The notes under the pieces are model-generated. The model was not told the DNA's origin, searched no databases, and worked only from the letters and a program-made list of their open reading frames with translations. 21,402 nt of DNA from a virus: positions 1 to 21,402 of IMG/VR virus record IMGVR_UViG_3300046501_000195; one strand, 5' to 3'. How positions within the stretch are numbered: the first letter of the stretch is position 1; each line of letters begins with the position of its first letter. Made by a program: the position numbers and the translations under genes. Shown piece by piece: positions 15,341 through 21,188 of the stretch.

Positions 15341-15730
15341 TCATGCAGCCGCTTGGTCAGCTCCGCGAAAGAACTCAGCCCGGTCGGCCACCTCCCGGTC
15401 GATCTGATCGCCGATCCAGGTGAAGCGCTTGATGACCTTGCGCAGGTTCGCGTCGCTGTATTCCGGCGTCTCGCCGTCCAGGGTCAGGCCTTCCCACTGC
15501 CAGCCGCCCACGGAGGCCACCAGCATGTCGATTCGGCCTGCCTCCAGCTTCTCGGCGGTGAGCTTGCCACGGCCCGCCAGGCGCTCGTTGGACAGCTTGC
15601 GGGAGGCGGCGCGCACCTGCGGGTGCGTGTCCGGCAGGATGGTCAGTCGCAGGCCCACCAGCTCGTCGGTGGCGGGGTGCTTGATATCGATGGCGCGCTC
15701 GGCGGCCACGATGGTGCTCAGGTCGGTCAT
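15341..15730 (-). CDS. Tail assembly chaperone, G-like
   Basis: This 129-residue protein fits the first tail assembly chaperone by position, between tail tube and tape measure, and by its tail-chaperone-like sequence: an N-terminal beta segment with IDIKHPATDELVGLRLTILP, then helices (QVRAASRKLSNERLAG; SDANLRKVIKRFTWIGDQID). It probably coats the tape measure before the tube polymerises. ATG 15730 has GAGGAT about ten bases upstream. The last eight codons overlap, in the +1 frame, an open reading that continues into the T gene; a TTT_C slip site lies at 15367-15370. Confidence 0.85.
   Translation of the reverse strand: MTDLSTIVAAERAIDIKHPATDELVGLRLTILPDTHPQVRAASRKLSNERLAGRGKLTAEKLEAGRIDMLVASVGGWQWEGLTLDGETPEYSDANLRKVIKRFTWIGDQIDREVADRAEFFRGADQAAA
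15367..15370 (-). other. Candidate +1 programmed frameshift site joining chaperones G and T
   Basis: In the G frame the codons are GAG TTC TTT CGC. A tRNA-Phe on TTT can move one base forward onto TTC, its better match, and reading then continues GCG GAG CTG ACC AAG... into the T frame. The fusion would be about 242 residues (121 from each frame). G/T frameshifting is conserved in tailed phages, usually -1, while a few use +1 or -2; the frame relation here requires +1 or -2. Which slip operates is an inference. Confidence 0.5.
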
Positions 15731-15751
15731 GTCCGGTGATCCTCGTGTTGC

Positions 15752-15826
15752 GATCCGAAAGAAAGATCCGGTGGAAGCGATTCGGATCAGGTCTCGCTTG
15801 TCAGGCGCGCGCCCTATCCACCGGAT
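15752..15826 (-). other. Interleaved inverted repeats, potential RNA pseudoknot
   Basis: In the 103-bp gap between tail tube and chaperone G there are two perfect inverted repeats. GATCCGAA (15752-15759) pairs with TTCGGATC (15781-15788), and ATCCGGTGGA (15766-15775) pairs with TCCACCGGAT (15817-15826). Their arms alternate, so in the mRNA they could form an H-type pseudoknot or two competing hairpins ending about 21 bases before the G start codon. No U-tract follows, so a simple terminator is unlikely. Confidence 0.45.
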
Positions 15827-15833
15827 GTGCGGG

Positions 15834-16301
15834 TTACGGGGTGACCGGCGCGGCGACGCGCATCGGGACCTGGTTCAGTCCGAGCGTGAAGGTGTTCAGC
15901 ACGAAGTCCTCGTTGCGGCCACCGTTGAAGGTCGGTCCGGTGACCAGGCCGCGCAGGAACTCCATCGAGCCATCGGTGCGCTCGATCTTGAAGGCGTAGT
16001 TGTCCGGCACGGTGGGCGCGCCCGCTGCACGCAGCGCGGTCTGGCCCGGGTCGGCCAGGTCTTCTGCCACCTCGATGGTGGGGCTGCCGGCATCGGTGAT
16101 GCCCTTGCCCTTGAGCGACACCAGCGTGTCCCATGTGTCGTAGGTGAGGATGTTGGTCGAGATGCCGCGCTCGCCCAGGTTGCCCATCTTCTTGACCTGC
16201 ACCCAGGTCAGGGCCGCGAACGCGGTCTGCGTCAGATCTTCGTTCTGCGGTTCGGCGCAAATGTAGAGCTTGCCGCCGCTGTTGGTATTTGCCTCGGGCA
16301 T
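15834..16301 (-). CDS. Major tail tube protein (lambda V position)
   Basis: This 155-residue protein fits the tail tube subunit by length, by a beta-rich sequence and by gene order (terminator protein, tube, chaperones). Features: an N-terminal KLYICAEPQNEDLTQTAFAA, a central DTLVSLKGKGITDAGSPTIEVAED, and an EFLRGLVTGPTFNGGRNEDFV segment before a C-terminal strand region. Gaps flank it on both sides, unlike its tightly packed neighbours, and ATG 16301 has a strong Shine-Dalgarno (AGGAG, eight bases upstream). Both fit high separate expression. Confidence 0.88.
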   Translation of the reverse strand: MPEANTNSGGKLYICAEPQNEDLTQTAFAALTWVQVKKMGNLGERGISTNILTYDTWDTLVSLKGKGITDAGSPTIEVAEDLADPGQTALRAAGAPTVPDNYAFKIERTDGSMEFLRGLVTGPTFNGGRNEDFVLNTFTLGLNQVPMRVAAPVTP

Positions 16302-16327
16302 TGCTGTTTCTCCTGGCTCAGGTCATG

Positions 16328-16348
16328 AAAAACCCGCCAAGAGGCGGG
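16328..16348 (-). terminator. Rho-independent terminator ahead of the tail tube gene
   Basis: On the minus strand CCCGCC (16348-16343), loop TCTT and GGCGGG (16338-16333) are followed by TTTTT (16332-16328). The element lies after the tail terminator gene and only 27 bp before the tube start codon, so no promoter fits in between. It may attenuate transcription, stabilise an mRNA 3' end, or be read through by an antitermination complex. Confidence 0.75.
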
Positions 16349-16376
16349 ATTGGTGGTGGAACGTTGGTGATGGCAG

Positions 16377-16778
16377 TCAGCTGTCGAAGCCGCGCCACAT
16401 GATGGTGACCGGCGCCATGATTCGCTCCGGGTCCTGGATCAGCGTGCTGACCCAGGGCTTGCGGTATACGCGCACGCCGGCGAAGGTCGTGCCCTTCCCG
16501 AATGCGGCGATGATGTAATCGGTGATCGTGGTGCCGGTGATGATTCCGGTGCCGGGCCGGTAGCAGGCCGAGAGCTGGCCGAAGCCCTGCAGCAGCGACG
16601 GGCCATCGTCGGCCATGCCGTAGTTCTGTGTCTGGTTCGGGAACCACTGGAACTCGAGCCAGGCGCCCGCAGCCGGCGGCGTGAAGTTGATACCGGGAAA
16701 GGAGACGGGCAGCTGCTTGGCCGTGGCGAACTCGCCGACAAGCGCGGCGAAGGCGTCGTAGATCTCGGTGTCGTTCAT
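16377..16778 (-). CDS. Tail terminator-like protein (DUF4128-like, lambda U position)
   Basis: This 133-residue protein probably caps the tail tube and joins it to the head. The N-terminal helix MNDTEIYDAFAALVGEFATAK is followed by the hallmark LPVSFPGINFTPPAAGAWLEFQ segment (cut here after 20 residues in the family motif), then a beta-rich core and a hydrophobic C-terminal strand. The start overlaps the previous stop as ATGA and AAGGAG precedes it. It is placed just before the tube gene, like lambda U. The DUF4128 assignment is from recognition of the motif pattern and was not searched. Confidence 0.82.
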   Translation of the reverse strand: MNDTEIYDAFAALVGEFATAKQLPVSFPGINFTPPAAGAWLEFQWFPNQTQNYGMADDGPSLLQGFGQLSACYRPGTGIITGTTITDYIIAAFGKGTTFAGVRVYRKPWVSTLIQDPERIMAPVTIMWRGFDS

Positions 16779-17200
16779 GGGATCTCCTTCTTCACCTTCT
16801 CGATGGACTCCGCAACGATGAAGTCCCAGCGCTGCGCGGCTGAGCGCATGAAGCCCTTGCCGGCCTGGTCGTACTTGCGGCCAAGGCTGTCCTCCTTCTG
16901 GTAGCCGTGCTCCTGGCGCAGCGCGTACACGGCGGTCCAGCCGGCGAAGACCGTCTCACCCAGCTGCATGCCAGCAAACACCAGGGACGGATCGCCGGAT
17001 TCGGATGAGGGCATGCCCTCTTTGGACGCTGCAACGGAGTTCTGCAGGTTCCCGGTGTCGAACGGCAGCTTGCCGCCCTGCCCCTCCGGCGTGTTCGCTT
17101 CGTTCAACACGGCCTGCGCTGAGTCGCGGAACACTGCCAGCGTGCGCTGCTTGGCCTTCTCGTTGGACGCCTTGACCTGGTCACCGAATTTGCTGGCCAC
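16775..17200 (-). CDS. HK97 gp10/lambda Z-like neck protein
   Basis: This 141-residue protein belongs to the HK97-gp10/minor tail Z group at the head-tail interface. It has an N-terminal helix rich in Lys/Gln (KFGDQVKASNEKAKQRTLAV), a PFDTGNLQNSVAAS motif typical of the family (DTGxLxxS), an ETVFAGWTAVYALRQEHGY segment and a C-terminal helix (GFMRSAAQRWDFIVAESIEK). GTG 17200 is used because GGAGG lies six bases upstream; it overlaps the preceding gene by 20 bp. Its stop overlaps the next start as ATGA. Confidence 0.85.
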   Translation of the reverse strand: MASKFGDQVKASNEKAKQRTLAVFRDSAQAVLNEANTPEGQGGKLPFDTGNLQNSVAASKEGMPSSESGDPSLVFAGMQLGETVFAGWTAVYALRQEHGYQKEDSLGRKYDQAGKGFMRSAAQRWDFIVAESIEKVKKEIP

Positions 17201-18305
17201 GTAGCGCCTCCGCTGCCATGTTGATCTGGTACTTCTTCGTGCAGCGGCAGGCCACTGTTTCCTCTGCCGGCGCGCCGAGCGAAGAATCCCCCGGGTAGTT
17301 CATCAGTGCGCCACTGGGCGACTGGAACGGCTGGCCAAACGTGCGCTTCTGGCCCTGCATCGCCGCATGTGTATGCCGCACGCGGTTGTCGCCGCCGGTC
17401 TGCCATGTGCCGGTGACGTTCTCCGGCGCCAGCTGTCCGCTCTCGATCTGCTGCCTGTAGGCCTCATCCCGACCCGCGTTCAAGCTGGTGATCGACTCGG
17501 TGCGCGCGATGGTTTCGCCGCGCAGCGCCAGCAGGCGGTCCGAGTAACGCCCGGCGATCTTGTCGATGTCGGCCTGGCTCACCGACTTGCCGCCGGCTAT
17601 GGCGCGCTTGACGATGCCGTCCAGGCGCTTGTCGCGTCGCGCGCGGGTGAAGTAGTTGGCCATCTGCCTTGGATCGCCGCTGGCCAGCTCCGCGCGCAGG
17701 TTCTGCACGAACTGCGCCTGGTGGGCGGTGATGCCGATCTGGCCACCAGTGCGGCGCCCGGTCTCGCCGACGCGCCCGACGATGTCCAGCGCGGTCTGGC
17801 GCGGCCCGCGGCCTGCTGCCTTGGCCTGGACCAGCGTCTGCCGGATCATCTCGCGCTGGTCGTTGATGATGCCGGTCACCAGGCGCGTGCTGTTGGCCTG
17901 CAGCCAGCGTTCTGCCGTGGTATTGCGCAAGTTGAAGCTGGCGTTGAGCGCTGGCGACTTCGCAGCCGGGCGCGACGAGTAGCCACCGGTGATGACCGGA
18001 TCCAGCCAGCCACCGGTGATGGCCGGGTCCAGCGTCAGCCGGATCCTCGGCATCTCGCTGGCCCCCTGCTGGCCGCCAGTCTTGTAGGCGTCGCGCAAGG
18101 CCTCCGTGAGCCCTGCAAACCCGGCGTCATTGATGCCCAAGGCCTCGACAGCTTCATCGACAAGGCCCCTGTCCAGCAAGACAGCGATGTATTCGGGGCT
18201 CACCCTTCCTTTGGCCTGCTTGATGGCGTCTTGGAAAGCCTTGACGAAAGCCGGCTCCAACTGCTGCGCCAGCTGTTCGAGTTGGCGGGCGGAAGCCTTG
18301 GGCAT
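17181..18305 (-). CDS. Head morphogenesis protein, SPP1 gp7/Mu F-like
   Basis: This 374-residue minor head protein is probably incorporated in few copies and ejected or involved in DNA entry. The C-terminal domain shows the family signature: ARTESITSLNAGRDEAYRQ (about residues 268-286), TGTWQTGGDNRVRHTHAAMQ and a final GAPAEETVACRC. The N-terminal half is helical. A 9-residue tandem duplication (LDPAITGGW / LDPVITGGY) lies at about residues 91-108. This family normally sits next to the portal gene, upstream of the capsid gene; here it follows the capsid and connector genes. It starts three bases after the previous stop. Confidence 0.88.
   Translation of the reverse strand: MPKASARQLEQLAQQLEPAFVKAFQDAIKQAKGRVSPEYIAVLLDRGLVDEAVEALGINDAGFAGLTEALRDAYKTGGQQGASEMPRIRLTLDPAITGGWLDPVITGGYSSRPAAKSPALNASFNLRNTTAERWLQANSTRLVTGIINDQREMIRQTLVQAKAAGRGPRQTALDIVGRVGETGRRTGGQIGITAHQAQFVQNLRAELASGDPRQMANYFTRARRDKRLDGIVKRAIAGGKSVSQADIDKIAGRYSDRLLALRGETIARTESITSLNAGRDEAYRQQIESGQLAPENVTGTWQTGGDNRVRHTHAAMQGQKRTFGQPFQSPSGALMNYPGDSSLGAPAEETVACRCTKKYQINMAAEALRGQQIR
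17981..18034. repeat. Two-copy 27-bp tandem repeat inside the Mu F-like gene
   Basis: The units 17981-18007 and 18008-18034 both begin AGCCACCGGTGATG and continue as near-identical copies with three differences. They encode LDPVITGGY and LDPAITGGW. The repeat is in frame, so unit gain or loss would keep the gene open. Confidence 0.8.
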
Positions 18306-18308
18306 GAG

Positions 18309-18665
18309 TCACCTGCGACAGTGGAATTCGAACATGAGCACCTGCCCGCCCGGTGACAGCGGCTGCAGGTCGATGAATCGGTATGGCGTGCCGCCAAGCA
18401 GCAGCACGTCGTCCAGGCCCGGCACGACGTCCACGTCCGTGGAGATCAGGCCCAGCTTGTCGCCGGTCAGCACCAGCGTGGCATCGCGGTTGGTGAGGCT
18501 GTATTCCAGCTCCACCACCTTGCATTCATGCAGCGTCGGCAAGCCGGGCTGCGGGTTGTAGATCGGGCCTGTAGGTGCGCCTGCGCGCTGCAGCTGATTG
18601 GTGTAGCCGAACTCATCGATCAACTCGACCGCGACGGCCTGCATCTCATCGTAGAACTCGTTCAT
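18309..18665 (-). CDS. Head closure/stopper-like neck protein
   Basis: This 118-residue protein lies in the connector block between the DnaT-like adaptor and the Mu F-like gene. An N-terminal helix (NEFYDEMQAVAVELIDEFGY) is followed by a beta-rich part with TLVLTGDKLGLIS, VDVVPGLDDVLLLGGTPYRF and a C-terminal LMFEFHCRR strand. Length and the strand-rich fold fit head completion/closure proteins (lambda FII or SPP1 gp16 position), but no specific motif proves it. The start overlaps the upstream stop as ATGA. Confidence 0.8.
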   Translation of the reverse strand: MNEFYDEMQAVAVELIDEFGYTNQLQRAGAPTGPIYNPQPGLPTLHECKVVELEYSLTNRDATLVLTGDKLGLISTDVDVVPGLDDVLLLGGTPYRFIDLQPLSPGGQVLMFEFHCRR

Positions 18666-19174
18666 ACGACCCTGACCGCCGGCAGCAGCGCAGGCCGGCG
18701 CAGCAGCGGCGCCAGGATCTCGTCGATCACCGATACGACCGGCCTGTTGGGCGTGGTGCCCTCAACTGTCTTGTCGCTGTAAGCCACCTCAATGGGCCCC
18801 ACCTTCTTGCGGATGGCCAGGGAGCTGGCAACGAAGTCGGGAGACAGGCTGCCGGGCTTGCTCAGCTCGCGGGCGGCGGCTTCGTACGTTGCCCGCTCTA
18901 CCTCATCTGGCACCACGTCCACCGGCAGCAGGTAGCCGCTGTAGTCCACAGCACCCGTGCGCGGCCACTCATTGGGCTGAGCCCGGCCATCCGTGCGAAC
19001 ACCGGTGAACATCGACTGCCAGGTGCCACTGGGCAGCATGTAGCGGTAGCGCTGATCGATGTAGTCGGTGGCGCGCACCAATGCCGCGGTGCGCGCCTCC
19101 TCATTGCCGGCCGCCCATGCGGCATTACCGCGCTGTTCGAAATAGGCGTTTGAGCCTTCCAGGGATCCGTACAT
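18662..19174 (-). CDS. DnaT-like / head-tail adaptor protein
   Basis: This protein of about 170 residues belongs to the phage family often labelled 'DnaT-like ssDNA-binding', found in connector blocks and probably acting as the head-tail adaptor under the portal. The family core is seen in the N-terminal half: YGSLEGSNAYFEQRGNAAWA followed by EARTAALVRATDYIDQRYRY. ATG 19174 is preferred to ATG 19195 because a GAGGA Shine-Dalgarno sits eight bases upstream of it. The 5' end overlaps the preceding small gene by 50 bp. Confidence 0.82.
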   Translation of the reverse strand: MYGSLEGSNAYFEQRGNAAWAAGNEEARTAALVRATDYIDQRYRYMLPSGTWQSMFTGVRTDGRAQPNEWPRTGAVDYSGYLLPVDVVPDEVERATYEAAARELSKPGSLSPDFVASSLAIRKKVGPIEVAYSDKTVEGTTPNRPVVSVIDEILAPLLRRPALLPAVRVV

Positions 19175-19376
19175 TGGCCGCTTCCTCGCTTGCATCGACG
19201 GCCGGGGCCGGTTCGGTTTCTGTCACGGTCAGCACGCCGTGCTTGACCCACTCGGCAACGACCACGTTGCGGCTGGCCTCGGGCCAGTTGGGCACCAGCA
19301 CAGGCTGCCCAGGCGGTAGCGCCGTGCCGTCAGGCAAGTGCAGGGTTTCCCGGCCGTTGTGGGTGACCGCGGTCAT
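19125..19376 (-). CDS. Small hypothetical neck/capsid-region protein
   Basis: This 83-residue protein was not recognised. The N-terminal half is strand-like (RETLHLPDGTALPPGQPVLV; NVVVAEWVKHGVLTVTETEP), and the C-terminus is basic (IPGRLKRLFRTAR). The ATG overlaps the stop of the upstream HeH gene as ATGA, which supports real, coupled translation. Its 3' end runs 50 bp into the DnaT-like gene in another frame. Small uncharacterised genes at this place are common in lambda-like structural clusters. Confidence 0.72.
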   Translation of the reverse strand: MTAVTHNGRETLHLPDGTALPPGQPVLVPNWPEASRNVVVAEWVKHGVLTVTETEPAPAVDASEEAANVRIPGRLKRLFRTAR

Positions 19377-19723
19377 TCGCTGGCCTGCGGCGCCTCTTCC
19401 AGCGCGGCCTGCAGCGATGCCACGGAAGAGCGGCGATCCTTGGTGATGCCCAGCTCTGCGAGCTTGGCGATCAGGGCGTCCTTCTCGTCGGCCTCATCGG
19501 CTCCTTCAGGCTCGCCGGCTCCACCGGTTTCGCCTGCCTCGGCTTCATCGAGCTCGGGGGCGTCCTTCTCGTCGGCCTCGAAGGAAAGCTGCCCGATCTT
19601 CTGGGCAGCCTCCAGTTCCTTGGCCGACAGCCGGACATCCCGAGTCTCACCGGCCGGGATGAATGCATACGCCCCGGCCACCTGTACGCCGTAGGTGTTG
19701 CTCCCGCTGTTGGTGATCTTCAT
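19373..19723 (-). CDS. FI-like protein with C-terminal HeH domain
   Basis: This 116-residue protein lies directly downstream of the major capsid gene, the position of lambda FI. Domain 1 (residues 1-47) is strand-rich (NTYGVQVAGAYAFIPAGETR). A very acidic linker (about 48-80; many Glu/Asp/Ala/Gly) follows, then a short helix-extension-helix domain at about 83-111 (ALIAKLAELGITKDRRSSVA and beyond), the pattern of HeH/SAP-like domains. A role in DNA packaging or capsid surface binding is inferred. ATG 19723 has GGAG nine bases upstream; the open frame continues further up (to 20410) inside the capsid gene but that part is a shadow. Its linker contains a 22-bp in-frame direct repeat. Confidence 0.83.
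   Translation of the reverse strand: MKITNSGSNTYGVQVAGAYAFIPAGETRDVRLSAKELEAAQKIGQLSFEADEKDAPELDEAEAGETGGAGEPEGADEADEKDALIAKLAELGITKDRRSSVASLQAALEEAPQASE
19474..19579. repeat. 22-bp direct repeat in the acidic linker of the FI-like gene
   Basis: The copies at 19474-19495 and 19558-19579 are identical (GGGCGTCCTTCTCGTCGGCC plus TC) and lie 84 bp (28 codons) apart. Each encodes ADEKDA in the minus-strand frame. Recombination between them would delete 28 codons of linker without breaking the frame. Confidence 0.85.
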
Positions 19724-19737
19724 CGTGTCGTCTCCGG

Positions 19738-20694
19738 TTAAGGCGCGGCGGTCACGCCGTCCATGTAGGCCATCGCGGACGGCAGGCGAACTTCGGTGCC
19801 ACCGGTGCGGGCGATCAGGCCCGTCTCGAAGCCCATGATCGACTTCTGACGGGTCGGCAGGACGAAGCGCGGCATCGGCAGGTGGAAGCGCAGGACTTCC
19901 GGCGAGTTGCGGTAGGCCACCGCACGACCCACGCCGCCAGCACCAGCGCCAGCCAGCGCACGAACGCGGCGGATGGTCACCGGCTGGTTGCTCGCAGCCG
20001 TGTAGACGTTGCCGGCGCGGAAGCGCTCCAGGATCGTGGGCGAGTTGCCTTCGGTGCCGAGGTAGGTCGAGGCCAGGTAGTCGAACGCGGCCGGCGGTAG
20101 GGCGACGGTGTCGGCGAACTCCACCTCGTTGGTCGAACGCGGCGCGATGGACAGCAGGGCGTTCAGGTCGATCAGGATCTGCGCCGGGGTCTTGGCGGAC
20201 CAGAACGTCGCATTGCCCGTGCCGGTCGCAGCGGCGGTCACCGTGGTAATGCCGGCATAGTTGGTGAAGCCCTGCCAGCCCTTCTCGGTCGAGCCGGTCA
20301 TGGCGATGTCGTACAGCTTGCGCTCGATGGAGCTGGAAGCCGAACGGGCCTTGGCGTCGCTCAGGTTCACGCCGTACAGCGAAGCCTGATTGACCTCCTC
20401 CAGGTTCCACTCCCAGCCGGAGCCGAGCATGGCGAAGTCATGCGACTTCAGATCGCGGGTGACCTGGTTGAACGGCATGTCGGTGCCCGCGCCCGACAGG
20501 AACTTGGCCTCGCCAGCCAGGTCCATGGTCATGAACTGCGTGCCGATGGACCACTGGTTGCCCTCGGTCACGACCGGCAGCACGTCGGCGTAATTGAAGG
20601 TCGGGTACTTGGTCTGGTAGATCGTCGCTTCGACGTTACGGCCCTGGGCGATAACGAACGGCAACGCGGTCTGTGCGTCGGTGAAGAGAGTCAT
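19738..20694 (-). CDS. Major capsid protein (DUF2184 family)
   Basis: This 318-residue protein is the likely major capsid subunit with HK97-type fold. Recognisable family parts: the N-terminal arm (TLFTDAQTALPFVIAQGRNV), TTF-like region PTFNYADVLPVVTEGNQWSI, a central E-loop/spine segment (ASSSIERKLYDIAMTGSTEK) and the DUF2184-typical C-terminal FHLPMPRFVLPTRQKSIMGF followed by ETGLIARTGGTEVRLPSAM. It lies between the decoration and FI-like genes. ATG 20694 has GGAG nine bases upstream and starts two bases after the previous stop. Confidence 0.9.
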   Translation of the reverse strand: MTLFTDAQTALPFVIAQGRNVEATIYQTKYPTFNYADVLPVVTEGNQWSIGTQFMTMDLAGEAKFLSGAGTDMPFNQVTRDLKSHDFAMLGSGWEWNLEEVNQASLYGVNLSDAKARSASSSIERKLYDIAMTGSTEKGWQGFTNYAGITTVTAAATGTGNATFWSAKTPAQILIDLNALLSIAPRSTNEVEFADTVALPPAAFDYLASTYLGTEGNSPTILERFRAGNVYTAASNQPVTIRRVRALAGAGAGGVGRAVAYRNSPEVLRFHLPMPRFVLPTRQKSIMGFETGLIARTGGTEVRLPSAMAYMDGVTAAP

Positions 20695-20696
20695 GT

Positions 20697-21176
20697 TCAG
20701 GCGCTCCGGTGCTTGAGGCTGATTTCCACGATGCTGCCATCGCTGCCAGTGGTGTCGAAGAAGCAGTCCGGAATCAGGACGGCGCCTGCGGCTGCGGTGG
20801 TGACGAAACGGTTGGTCGCGGTGACGTAGTACACGTCGTCGCCCGGGATGACCGCTGCGCCGGCGGTGACGTACATCTGGCCATCGGTCATGAAGGCGCC
20901 GGTGAAGTACTGCGGGTAGCCGTCGACCAGCGTGGCGCCCGGAGCAACTGGCGGCACAGCAGGGTTCAGCACGGCCAGGCCGAGGAACGCGGTGCCAGTG
21001 GCCGAGATCATGTGGTCGTTGCCGGCACCTGCAACGCGGAAGCCGGGCTGACCGAAGCGGATGCCTTCAGCATTCGAGACGGTGCGGCTGATCTTGTTGC
21101 ACTTTTCCTCGCTGGCGATCTGGCCGGGGAGCCCCTTGGCAGGGTTGAGCGCATAAGCGGTTTGTGCGGTAGCCAT
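20697..21176 (-). CDS. Capsid decoration/cement protein
   Basis: This 159-residue structural protein precedes the capsid gene, like lambda D. An N-terminal arm (MATAQTAYALNPAKGLPGQI) leads into strand- and Gly-rich sequence (AGAGNDHMISATGTAFLGLA; MYVTAGAAVIPGDDVYYVTA) typical of DUF2190-like/gp24-type cement proteins with SH3-like folds. ATG 21176 has a strong AAGGAG eight bases upstream, fitting an abundant product. The family name is by pattern; a stabilising role on the capsid surface is inferred from position. Confidence 0.82.
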   Translation of the reverse strand: MATAQTAYALNPAKGLPGQIASEEKCNKISRTVSNAEGIRFGQPGFRVAGAGNDHMISATGTAFLGLAVLNPAVPPVAPGATLVDGYPQYFTGAFMTDGQMYVTAGAAVIPGDDVYYVTATNRFVTTAAAGAVLIPDCFFDTTGSDGSIVEISLKHRSA

Positions 21177-21188
21177 GGTGGGGCTCCT

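Noticed and set aside
15420-16328. 302-codon plus-strand ORF across the tail tube and chaperone genes
   Set aside because: It lies antisense to two supported genes and the intergenic gap, and its translation has shadow-like composition.
19724-20410. N-terminal extension of the FI-like frame into the capsid gene
   Set aside because: The extension is Arg/His/Pro-rich shadow translation of the capsid gene; ATG 19723 has a good Shine-Dalgarno and begins the sensible sequence.
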